The notes under the pieces were generated by a model, which searched no databases, was not told where the DNA came from, and saw only the letters and a list, made by a program, of their open reading frames with translations. Source: Plectosphaerella cucumerina (lineage: Eukaryota; Ascomycota; Sordariomycetes; Glomerellales; Plectosphaerellaceae). Taken from it: DNA of 64,000 nucleotides. A program made the translations under genes and the position numbers. Below, piece by piece: positions 45,158 through 56,159 of this stretch (positions are counted from its first letter, which is position 1; each line of letters opens with the position of its first letter). The stretch lies in NCBI GenBank assembly GCA_020746995.1, contig JAGPXD010000003.1:1116001-1180000 (forward strand), given 5' to 3'.

Positions 45158-46969
45158 ATGGCGCCCCTCGGCCCGGCGCCAATGCTGGCCGCCCGCCGTC
45201 TCGGCCTCCCCATCGCATGCCGAGGACGACGTCTGCTCTCGACGAAGCGACCCCAGACAGTTCACGAATATCTTGGTTGGAAGCCCGAGACCGCCGCTTC
45301 AGATGTCACAGTCAACGGCTACGTGCGCTCCGTCAGGGCCATGAAGTCGGAGATCTTCGTCAACGTCGGTGACGGATCGACACGCCAGCCGTTACAAGCC
45401 ATGGTGCCCAGGGACATGGAGGGCGGGTATGTCGCTCCTCTGCCAGTCTGAAACAAAGTGCTAACAACTTCCCAGCTCCGGACTCCGCGTCGGAGCAGCA
45501 GTAAGCCTCAAGGGATCCTGGACGCCCTCCAACCACCCAGACCAGAGCCACGAGCTCAAGGTCGACAAGGTCAATGTCGTCGGTCCATCAGATGCTTCAG
45601 TCAGACCCCCTCGCCTGTCCCTTAAACACCACAACCACAACCAGCCAGCGCTGACCGCCTCCTTCCCCAGACATATCCCATCCAGAAAAAATACCAGACC
45701 CCCGAGTACCTCCGCACAATCCCCCACCTACGGTCCAGGATCCCCCTGAACGCCGCCGTCCTCCGCCTGCGGTCCGACGCCATAGCCGCCTTGACTCAGT
45801 TCTTCGCCTCCCGCAGCTTCGTCCAGACCCACCCCCCGATCATCACCTCGTCCGACTGCGAGGGCGCCGGCGAGGTCTTCACCGTCTCCACGGGCCAGCC
45901 CGAGACATCACCAGCATCAGCACCGCAACCCTCCGCCGGCACCGCCGCCTCCACGTCCTCCTCCGCCCCCGCCAAACCCCGAGACCACTTCTTCCGCGCT
46001 CCCAAATACCTTACCGTCTCCACGCAGCTGCACCTCGAGGCCCTCGCCCAGTCCCTGGGTAACGTCTGGACCCTCTCACCGACTTTCAGGGCCGAGCGCA
46101 GCGACACGTCCCGCCACATGAGCGAGTTCTACATGCTCGAGGCCGAGATGCCCTTTGTCGACGACATGGAAGACGTCCTCTCCCTCGTCGAAGACATGCT
46201 GCGTCACCTGACCACCACCCTCTACACCGCAACTTCCGCCACCGAGCTGCGCGCCCGCCGGCGTCCCGCCGCATCGTCCCAGTCATCCCCTTCATCGTCC
46301 TCCCCGCGCACCGCAGAGGACGACCTCGCCCCCGCCGACGAGGTCGAGCGCCGCTGGGCGGGCATGATGCAGCAGCCCGACGTCCCCTGGCCCAGGGTCA
46401 CCTACGCCGACGCCATCGAGATCCTCAAGGCCGACGCCCACCTGTTTGAGCACCCGCCCGTTTGGGAGGACGGCCTGCACGCAGAGCACGAAAAGTACCT
46501 CGCCCGCAAGCTGGGCGCCACCGGCCACGACGGCGTCTACAGGCCCGTCTTCGTCACACACTACCCCCGCGACATCAAGGCCTTCTACATGCGCCCCTCG
46601 GCCCTGGCCCCCGCGACCGACGGTTCCCCGCAGCCTCGTCCCACCGTCGACTGTTTCGACCTCATCGTCCCAGACCTCTGCGAGATTGCGGGCGGCTCCA
46701 TGCGCGAGCACCGCCTCGAAGAGCTCCTGGACACCATGCAGCGTCGGGGCATGGTCGCACCGCCCGTCCCCGGCCAGCGCAAGCGGGCTGGTGCCAACGG
46801 TGGCGACCCCGCCGGCCTCGACTGGTACCTGGACCTGCGCCGATGGGGATCCTGCCCTCACGGCGGCTTCGGCCTCGGCTTCGACAGGCTCCTGAGCTAC
46901 CTCGCCGGCGTCCAGAACGTGCGGGACGTCGTCGCCTTTCCCCGCTGGTTCGGACGCTGCGACGCGTAG
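45158..46969 (+). CDS. SLM5: Asparaginyl-tRNA synthetase, mitochondrial (SLM5 homolog)
   Basis: Three exons, 45158-45426, 45476-45599 and 45671-46969, give 563 aa. It is a class IIb synthetase that charges mitochondrial tRNA-Asn. The N-terminus (MAPLGPAPMLAARRLGLP..., with many Arg and no acidic residues up to ~35) fits a mitochondrial presequence. The OB-fold anticodon domain has VNGYVRSVRAMKSEIFVNVGDG and VGAAVSLKGSW. The catalytic core has motif 1 region HPPIITSSDCEGAGEVF, motif 2 FRAERSDTSRHMSEFYMLE and motif 3 GFGLGFDRLLSYLAG, ending NVRDVVAFPRWFGRC. A Pro/Ala/Ser insert lies after the first catalytic block (about 214-245) and another Ser-rich one near 330. The second intron has a weak donor (GTCAGA at 45600) but is required for frame; the first is canonical. 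Confidence 0.93.
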
Positions 46970-49900
46970 GCAGAGCCTGAGAACAGCCCGGGAACCCCTC
47001 AAGAGAGAGGTCATCACCGCTTCCTCCTTCCGAGTCTTGTCCCAACATGCCGTGCTCGTTTAGCTTTGCCTACCTTGGATCAAGAGCGCCTCCGCCTGTG
47101 CAACGTGCCACGGCATGCGAGCGAGAGACGGCGATCTGCATCAGGACTTGACTGACCGCTGCCCCGGCCGTCGAGGTGGTCACCCATGGTGTCACCACGT
47201 GGGAACATCCGCATGCGGTCTCAGCCGACCACGGCGACACGCACGCGGTGCCCGGGACACCCTCGTCGTGTTGTGTGTGTGCCTCGATGAGACGTTCCCG
47301 GGGGAGGGCCGCACGACAGCTGAAACCGGGCGCTTGTGGGATCTGTCAAAGGCAAGCCACGGGGGAGGCGACATCCCAGCCGAACGGACCGTGGAACGCT
47401 GCCACGACCGTGGCGGCGGTGAGCGTCCTTGTCCCTCCGCCGTCAGTTCCGGAGGATCGTTGTGTTCCTGTCTGAGCTGGATGGCTGCTCAAAGCAGCCA
47501 CATGCCGGCGTGTACCATTGTAGTAGGATATGTGTGTGTTGAGATGTTGTGACGATTTCCTGTACTATTACCCGAGATATCCCAAGTAGACGCATAGAGC
47601 CCATGCAAAGGGGTCAACTGTATGAAGACACTCATCGTTTCCCAGATGCGTCAACAACAAAGTTCTCCCCCGGCGATCCGCTCTCTCAGGTCGTACCCAT
47701 CACCCAGAGCAGCCGGGCTCGGTAGATGTTGCAGTCAGCCCGCACGCGACATGTCGTCTCTCGGATGTGCTCAAGACAGCTGCTTCCCTCCCGACGACGC
47801 TCAATGACCGTCCGACGGCCTGGCAGCCGAGACTCGCCCGCTCCCATCGCACGGGAACGGCACGAACGGGAGTGGACAAACCCACGGGTCACACCCCGAG
47901 CGCCGCCCGGCACGAAGCCGAAGCCGAAGCCCAGAAAGGGGGGTCACAGGGCCGTCTCGGCACGCGCCAACGGTGATTCGCGATACTCAACGGCCCACCG
48001 GTGGAAAGCAAGCCCCCCTCCTTGGCGTCTCGCTATCGAGCCGGAATCGGCACCTCGAGAGTCGTCAGCGCGCGCCCCTCTCATATCGTTTGTGCCCCTC
48101 TTCCCGTTCGCGGGAAGGCAAGCGATATGGTTCCCTCAGGGGGATGATGGCAGGCCCTGAACCCATGCTGACAGGGCCGCCCTGGCCCCCCAGCGGATTG
48201 CGTGCCCTCCTTCCCCAGCTGGGCTACCCCCCTGATGCCACGAGGTGTCGGCAATGGCACCATTGGGGTTTTAGCAGTGAATAGTGGCCCCCGCCGCGGA
48301 GCCCTTGACCTGACGGACTTCGGCCGAACGGCGGTGCCGTGCTCCGTCTCCGAGCAGAAAGCCACCGTATGTAGGACGCTGCGGCTAGAGTCCGACGGGC
48401 TGCGACCACAGGCGACACCGGCGTGAGCGGTGAGAACTTCCAGGCGAAAGCATCCAGAGCCTCAGGAAACTTCCGTCAAGTGTGGCTTCGCAGCATACGG
48501 CCTCGGCTCCCCTCTGGGCGTTCGTCAGACCAGCCCAGCCCAGCGGCGCCAAGCGTACCGTAAAAAAAAAAGAAGCTGCAGCGGGCCCCCCTCCTCTGGT
48601 GCAAATAAGCTTAAAGGCAGCAACCTGCGAGATTGAACCGGGCGACACGGCCAATGGGGCGGCTGGGCGCCGCGGATTAGCGAGACGAAGGGTGACGACG
48701 ACTCCGGCAGGGCGCTGGCCGGGAGGGGCCTGTGCGCCGTGCTTATTCCAGCCCTTGGCGACGAAGACAAGCCTCTTGGGACCATCTCGCGCTTGTCTTG
48801 GCTGGCGCTAGCAGCCTTGGTGGGCGACGTTGGGGGCGATAGACGAATGAGATGGGCATGAGGCCATCCTTCCTAGGGGAGGGGGCAGCTGACGACAGCG
48901 CCGCCTGGGGGGTGTCTGGGCCCGTCGGTTTCAGACGCCGAAGGCTGGGACAGTACAAGTACGGCTTGAGTCTTTCCTCGACGGCAGAGGAAGAGACGGA
49001 GGAAGCTCGCCGCTTGTAAGATGTCTGTCAGCGTGACTGTAAGCGTAGGATCTTTGAAGGATGGTTCGCCTGTTGGCATCCCGCCGCCGCCGCTGATCAG
49101 AGGGAGTGAAAAGAACCAGTGACGGACCCCTTCTTGGCATTGCGGGGCGCCCGCCGACCTGGGACCACCAAAGAGGGTGAAAAGACCGCAAGCCAGGCGT
49201 CGCCCAAGGGAGAGCCCAGCCCTGCACGTGGTCCGACTTATCCGGGTGTGGCATCGGCGCCTGGTGCGTGCGGTGCCGCTTAAGCGGACCTCAGGCCAGC
49301 GGCCTCGCGAGGTGGCCGCATTCCCCTTACGAGATGAGTCCCAAGGGGGCAAGTGGTTCCAACTTCCAAGGGTCCGTCTTCCAGAGTTCGTCTCTCGAGA
49401 TAGGCGCGAGGGCTAGCCTAGCCACCTGCCCGTTGTTCATGTCGCCTGTTGCTGTCGATGACCTCTTCAAGCCTCATCAGCGAACCCCGGCCACCTGGTG
49501 CCGAAGTGCCGCAGCGTGCGCCTGGCGATGGAGACCAATGTCCCTCGTGACTCGACGACGGCGACGCCACAAATCAGCAGCCCCTTCGTAGGCGGCCCCT
49601 CCGCCTGCCCATCTCCTCGAGTCCAGTTGGTACGGGCGTCACAGCGAGCGCCATCCATTTGCACGACTTGGGTTGGGCGCGTACCGTACAACATTGGGTA
49701 AGACAGGGCGACCCTTGGCGCATTGTCTCCGCTGTGAGGCTGCCACCGCGGGCTCATTGCCATGTCTGTATGTTTCAGGCCCCAAGTGTAACGCAAGCAC
49801 CCGTCAAAGTGGCAGACCGCATGTTGTGTTGGGAGCGAGGCGAGGCGGTAGGACGGCGAGCAGCCACCATATCATTAGACATGGCGAGTCGAGATGAAGA

Positions 49901-50992
49901 CGGCGGCGGTGACGGGCGGAATCCAGCCGCGGAATGTCCAAGCCGCCCCGCCCGCTGCATCGTCACTTTTCTGTCCATTTCTTGCCAAAGAGTTGGTCAG
50001 CGTGATCAACACGAGTCAGTGGGAGAGAAGACGTGACAGAGAACTGATCATTCGGTCCCCCAAATCATGACAGACTGGTTGGAGTCGGCCCCGGCGGCTT
50101 GTTGTGCGCACACAGGGTGGCGGCTCAACAGACAGGGTATGGGTGGTCGGGCGAGACGTCTGCGGGCTCGGCGCCGACTTTCGCACCGGCTCCTGGTCCA
50201 GCGTCCACGCGGCCTCCCCCTTCGCAGGTGTGATACGAGCACGCCTCCTCTCGGCTTGTTGCCAAGACCATCAAGGCGGCGCTAGGAACGGTGGCTGACA
50301 ACGCTTAAATTCATGCTTAAACCTGCTCGTGGTGCGGTGGCGCGCAGAGCGTCCACTTTGGTGCCAGCAGATCCGTCTTGGCTGTCCTGGGGGCACGCTC
50401 TTGGCTCCGCGCTTATTACGAGTGCCTCTTGCACTCGCACGCCCAAGATCTTGGCGGGTCCCCCGACGCTCCCCCTCTTCCGTTTGAATGGGTCTTCGGG
50501 CTGCGTCAATGTCCCGTAAAAGTTGTCGCTCTGGTCGACCGGCTTGGCTGTTCTCTTGTGTGCGTCGTCGCCAATGGCGCCCAAACGCTGTGCTTGCTTG
50601 GCGTTTCCATGGCGCCCGCTCGTGTGGCAAGGTAAGCAGCCCGCAAACGACGGAAGACGGGACGCACACCGACACGACGTGGACATTGCGTACGGGCAAC
50701 GGTCGGTGGTTGGACTTGGTTGGCTCGCCCGGCACAGTTTTCCGGGGCCAGGCTGGCCGACCGAACGAGGCTTCCGCCAAAAAAGACAAATGCCAAGCCC
50801 AAGCCCGGACTTGGCTCGGCGGCAGCCCCCGTGAGCCCCTCGAGCCAAGACCGTGGGAGGGGCGCCGAGCCTGTGGTAATCAAGTCTGCCGATCGGCGGA
50901 GCGTCGCCACGATATTCTCCGTAGCTCAGTATTTCCGACCGTTTGTCGTAGGATCGTTAGAAGAAGGCTCTGTGCGCGCTTATCAATTTCGT
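46970..50992. other. Gene desert, left part
   Basis: Four kilobases after SLM5 with no supported gene. The plus and minus frames are short and rich in Arg, Pro, Ser and Gly without domains. No clear donor-branch-acceptor sets were seen. There is an AT-richer patch at 47530-47660. The region ends at the target duplication of a MITE-like element. Confidence 0.5.
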
Positions 50993-50997
50993 CCAGT

Positions 50998-51250
50998 CAA
51001 GCGGTTGCAATAAAAAATGAGACACCAAAACCGCGAACGTTAGGTACCCCCTTAAAAGTTTACAAGATTTAGAGGGCTACCATAACAGCAAACCTCAATC
51101 ACAGGACTTCTTAACTTACGATATTCATTTGATTTAACAGGCGCTTCGATTGAATATATTTTTGAACTAATTGGGTGTCGCAATTAAGAGAAAACCCGGG
51201 TTCAAGCCAGAGGGAATAGATAGTGTCTCACTTTTTCTTGCAACCGCTTG
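50998..51250. mobile_element. MITE-like non-autonomous DNA element with 28-bp inverted ends
   Basis: The left end (50998-51025) and the reverse complement of the right end (51223-51250) match at 26 of 28 positions; both begin CAAGCGGTTGCAA and finish TGAGACAC. The only differences are T/G and A/G at inner positions 14 and 20. The 5-bp sequence CCAGT flanks both ends directly (50993-50997 and 51251-51255), as expected of a target-site duplication. The 253-bp element is much more AT-rich than its surroundings and encodes no protein. Size, ends and duplication fit a miniature inverted-repeat transposable element. The superfamily is not clear from a 5-bp duplication. Confidence 0.85.
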
Positions 51251-51255
51251 CCAGT

Positions 51256-54086
51256 GCAACCCAGCCCAATCCTCCCCTACCAGCTGCGGTGATCATCTGG
51301 CCGGTCGCACTGGCTTTCCAACGCTTCCCCTTTGTTAGTCTTGTGCCGTTCTCGGCTGTCGTTGAGCCCTCAAGGTCGAATAAGGAAGTTATCAGGTGGC
51401 GCCCTCGCATGGGCAGAAGTGCGTGTGTGTCGCGACAATGCCGCCTGGCTCGAGACAAGTGATCGCTAGCCTAGGCCGTAACACCGTCGCACTCGCCTGC
51501 ACCGGGTGCACCAGCAAGGCCTGTGATGCAAACGGCGGCGGGTGACATGAGCGAGCTCTGAGTCGTTCTCGAGTCAGGCCCCACAAGCGTGGCCACGGCG
51601 ACACTGACGGACGGCTCCATGAGCGATGGGATGAGTCGTCGTCCTCTGTGTTGCGGCCCGAGGCGCGAGCTTGCTGAACTCTGGCGGGTGCTGGAACCAC
51701 GGTCCCGGCGGTGAGCCTTGTGGCCACAGTATGAAATCAGGTGCCGTCGAGAGAGGGCGGTCCGTGGAGCACGACGCGCCTCTTCTTTCTCTGCTAGCTC
51801 GCTCGCCTTCTCGTCGGGACGCTCCAGGGAGCACATTGTGCTCAGCACAGGGAGAAGAGGGATGGCACCGAGATGAGCGTCTCGGGTCTCACGGGGCCAC
51901 TGGCTGCAGGGCGCCGACGGTAGCCACCAGCGGGGACTGGTTCGGTCATCTGAATGGTGGCCCAGGTCCCAAGCGAAGCACCTGTACGCGACTAAGTGAT
52001 GGGTTATGGGAGGACGGCAAGAGTTGACTCGGACAATGTGCGCGTCGGAACGGCGGCCAAGGACGAGGTCAGCCGCTTCTCTGAAAGCTGAGCTGGTGTT
52101 TGCCAATGTCTCAGATGAACTGTCACACGCTGAAGCAGTGATACCGACCAAGCAGGCGTCTGCGAGGTACTGACAGGAACCTCCGAATTTGACAGGTCGT
52201 GGTCACGGCCAGCACGGGTTCCACAGCGTTCAAGTTGTGTTTGCAAAGTGTCGGCTTAGGGTTTTGGTCATTTTTCTTGTTCAGTTGCTGATTTCCCCGG
52301 GTCATCGCCGAACTTGACGGCCGAGAGCATTGCCGCATCGGAAGGGCGGCATGGTGCTGGGGACCGATCAACTCTGCCAAGTGGGCAGCCGTTGCGTCAT
52401 TTGATGGAAGGGCGCGGGCGGGCCGCTTGGGTCGGGTTCCGTCGATTCTCACCAGACGGACACCGGCCGGAACACGGCAGGTAAGGTGGAGAGGGGGCAA
52501 GTTGATCGGGGCCGCATTTTGCGAGACGTAAAAAAGGCTGTGCGAGGTGGTGGAAAGTTGACAACATGCAGCTGATGTGTGGGCAGAAAATGTTGACGAG
52601 CCGGGGCTTGACTCGAACGTTGTTCAGAGAATCGGGTGTCCTGGGGCTTTGCCTGGGTATTGGGACAAGGCTCGGTCTCGGTCAAGTGTGGCATCTGCGC
52701 GGAGAAGTGTTGTGAAGGAAGGCAGGCACTGCTCAGCGGGCCGCGGAGAAGAGGTGAGAATGGAAGGAGCATTCAATCTTGCAGCACGTCACTGGCGCCT
52801 CAACCCAGGAAGGTTAAGAGCATCGCGCCTTCCACATTGCCTACAAGCCAAACCTCAAATTTCTCCAAGACGAAGAGGTTGATTCTAGGCTATGACTCCT
52901 CCGCCGCCTGATACGAATGCTAATACGAGTGCTTTCAGGTGGTGATGTTATTTCCTTGGGATTCCCGACGTCCGAGATTTTAAGGTCGCCGTCGCCAGCG
53001 CCGCTCCTGCCAGAAGAAAAATAATCGATTACCACAGGGTGGCGTGTTAGCAAGGGGTGGGCGTAGTGCCATGGGCCCCAAAAGGTCCCGAACGATGGAA
53101 GGAAGGAAGGGCTGAGGGGTGCCCGTCAAGTCTTGGCATTCTCGGCACGAATGCTTGGCTCTCCAATGTGGGGACGCAACCCTGTCGCCTGCCCGCTGAG
53201 GGAAAGACCGTGGAAATGGAGGGCAGGAGCAGCTTCCAGTCAGCGTCAAGAGTAACCAAGACGAGAGAAAGCGCCCAGCCCAGGAAGCCAGCCACCAGTT
53301 GGTTGCCCTTTGCCCTTTACCCTTCACTCACTCCAGTCAGTCAACCGCCGAGTCGAGTCACCCGAAATCCCGTTTCCCACTGCAACAGTGCGTCGGCCAC
53401 CCTTCTTCCCGTGCCGTCGTCCAGTTCCTTTTATCACCGCTCGGCTGGCACCTTTCCCGTCTCTCGCAAACCACCGTCCCTTTTCATCCAGATTTCTCCC
53501 TCTGACGAACTCGCTCTCGCTCCCCATCCATCCGTCCCCCGGCACTCTGGACAAAACAAACTTCGGACGACCCGAGGACTCCGGCTCGTCCATTCTCCTG
53601 AAAACGTGCCGCCGGATCGAAAGGCCACGACACACACACATACACCGTGCCAGTGCACAGGCAACAGCGCAAGGACACCCGGCACACTCAATCTGACCTT
53701 GGGACCATTGCGAGGCCGGATCTCATCTCAGCCGCCGCCAGCAAACGCGTCGCCGGCACCATATCCCCGACCCGGGATCCCGAGGAAACGAGGCACTGTC
53801 TGCTAGTGCCTGTGAAAGCTCGACCAATTCAGCCGGGTCGGTCGGTCGGCCTCCTCGCTTTAGAGAAAGCTCAGCCCGCGGCGACTCACCTCAGCGCCCT
53901 CAGCAGCCGAACACAGGCCACGCGGCGACCCAGGTTGATTTAACCTTTGATCGAAGCATACTCGTCCCGCTGCAGGCAACGAGCTTAGTGTATGTGTGCA
54001 TGCCTCCCACTGTACCTGCTGCCACCACCCACTTCACCAAACCCAACACAAACAACAAGCCGCCCGGCCAGCCGGCGTATTCCAGG
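51256..54086. other. Gene desert, right part, before the putative WOPR leader
   Basis: No protein gene is supported. From about 53300 onward the plus strand becomes pyrimidine-rich with CA repeats near 53628, as is common around fungal transcription starts. A 249-codon plus frame (53057-53806) has no recognisable domain and a strong Pro/Ser bias, so I treat it as part of the upstream region. Confidence 0.45.
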
Positions 54087-54510
54087 GTGAGTTGGTTCCC
54101 TTTCGGCAAATGCCATCACTAGTTTCGTCCACCATCATCATGCCGAGCCCGGCTACTATGGGAGCCAAAGACACAGCCTACCTCCCAACTTCTGCCTGCC
54201 CATCGTCGTCAATGTAGCCATTATGCTACGATACGATACCCTCTTTCTCCTTGCCTCGCATACACGGCATTGTCTGCCCCCTCCACCCCTCTCTCCCACA
54301 TCCCGAATGTGCCGTGCTGTGGTTCTGGGTGGCTTCCGCTGCTGGTGGACAATCTCCGTGCCGCCGCAGCCCGGGCCGCCCAGTGTCCCAGGGCTGATCC
54401 CTCTCTCTGTCTCTGCCCCCCCTCGGGTCCCCGGGGGCTTGCGTCGTCATCCTCTGTTTAAATGCGTGGCCCCTTAGTGGAGCAGCTCACTAACCTTGTC
54501 TCCATTTTAG
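54087..54510 (+). other. Putative 5'-leader intron 1 of the WOPR gene
   Basis: A strong donor GTGAGT (54087-54092), a branch-like CTAAC (54490-54494) and acceptor TTTTAG (to 54510) define a 424-nt intron. No coding frame runs across it, so it would be an intron of an untranslated leader. It is one of three such sets in the 2.1 kb before the WOPR start. Confidence 0.45.
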
Positions 54511-55221
54511 CATTCCGCCCTCCACCCCAAAGCCCCGAGATCCAGTCCCCAGCCTGACATCCGTTCGAAAAGCTTAAACCTCTCTGGGGGGGGCGCCACT
54601 TGATTCATCCATGACCAACCGTCGCCGCTAGTCCTGCGTCCTGACAACGGACGCCTGTTCACAGAAGCCGATCTTCCGGCCTCGTACCTATCACTCGCGC
54701 CGACACACCCGGGGGGGCCCTCCTTTTTACGCCCACCGCACCACCGCAACAACGCCGCCGCCGCCCGCTGCCCAGGAGGACACTCACACACACACATACA
54801 CGCCCCAGCTCCCTGTCCCCCGCCCCGTACAAGCACACCTTGTTGTATCTTACCTTCTTACGACTGCACCTGCACACTGGCTGCCGCCCTCGCCGAGGCT
54901 GGCAAATCGGCGCTCCGGTTTAGGGAGTCTTGGGCGCATTCTTATTCTCTTGGCCCCCCTCCATTCATCCCTCCCCCCAGGCGGCCCTAGAGAGACGCTA
55001 CCTGTCACTTCAGGACGCCCTGTCTGATTTAAATACCACCGCCGCCCAACTCCCGTCCTGCCTCCCACACACTCGTCGTACCTTGTTTACTGGATCGAAG
55101 TCTTGGCATCCCGACACTTTGACATCCATATAACGGCCTATACCAGCCCAGCCCACGCGCCCGCCCGTCCGCCCGCCTTCATCGGACGATCAGAAGATTG
55201 CCGGCAGCAGAAACCTCTTCG

Positions 55222-55740
55222 GTATGTCGACACTTCATCCTACTGTCTGACCCCCTTTTTCCCTCCCATTCATGCATTTTCGGGTGACGAATCCCTCGCT
55301 CGTTGCGCGGCCTCCCGCGCCATTGCGTGAGTCGTTTGCCCAGGTGCGAAACCTTTTCCCCATTTGCATGTCACGGTTTCGGGTCCAACGACTCGATACA
55401 CCTGACAGAACACCTCGGCCAGGGGCATCCATGGCTGCTTCTGCTTCTGCCTTTTGGCTATCCGCAGAAACGCCAGCCAGCGCCTCTCGCTCGCGCCCGC
55501 ACGAATACGACGACCTTTGGCAACCCGTCAGCGGAGCCCCCTTTTCCCACTCGAGTGAGGGGAGGAGACTGCAGGGCTTTTGCAAGGCGTCGTGCAAGGC
55601 GCCGTATCAGGTTATAAATGGGACACGGGCGCATCCGCACCGGTTCGGTGCAAAGCTCACCTTCACATTTCCTCTGCCACCCCTTCTGGATTGCAAGACA
55701 CTCGCTGGTCCCTGGGGCTCCTGAGCTAACCCTCTCCCAG
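55222..55740 (+). other. Putative 5'-leader intron 2 of the WOPR gene
   Basis: Donor GTATGT (55222-55227), branch CTAAC (55726-55730) and acceptor CCCAG (to 55740) define a 519-nt intron in the same orientation as the WOPR gene. The 9-nt gap between branch and acceptor is short but usual in fungi. Confidence 0.45.
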
Positions 55741-55788
55741 GCAACACGCTGCAAATAACCCTGGAGGCAACCTGCCTAGTCCCGCGAC

Positions 55789-55982
55789 GTAACGTCCCAA
55801 GTTTTGGGGCCCTTTCTCTCTCCCATCGGACGCCCCGTTTTCGTCAGTTCCAGGGACCGCCTGGCCTGACTGACTCCTCGACGTGGATCTTGGGCGTGTT
55901 TTAATCGACCACCCCCCCTAACCACGTCATCCTGGTCAGCGGTGCCGATTGCCGGCCTAGTCCTAACAACCTCTCGCACCAG
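55789..55982 (+). other. Putative 5'-leader intron 3 (or alternative acceptor)
   Basis: The branch-acceptor set is clear: CTAAC at 55963-55967 and CACCAG to 55982. The donor GTAACG at 55789 is weaker, so this acceptor may instead be an alternative 3' site for intron 2. Confidence 0.3.
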
Positions 55983-56159
55983 TGTGGGTCAGGGAGCAAC
56001 CATCCCTTGCACCAAAAGTCATCATAAGACATTCCTCACCCGCACACCACACACCCGTGGCGAACACCTCTCACCTGCACTTCCCCCCCCGCCACAGTCC
56101 CATCACACATACAAACACCCAAAACATACACATACATTCAACAGATCTCTACGAATCCC

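Noticed and set aside
50911..50935. A tRNA A-box-like string (gtagctcagt)
   Set aside because: No B box or pairing acceptor stem follows within tRNA distance.
51199..51215. A B-box-like string (gggttcaagcc) inside the MITE-like element, suggesting a SINE
   Set aside because: There is no A box at the right distance and no tRNA-like head; the inverted ends and target duplication fit a DNA element better.
53057..53806. A 249-codon plus-strand open frame
   Set aside because: Pro/Ser-biased composition, no domain, and a position in the probable upstream or leader region of the WOPR gene.
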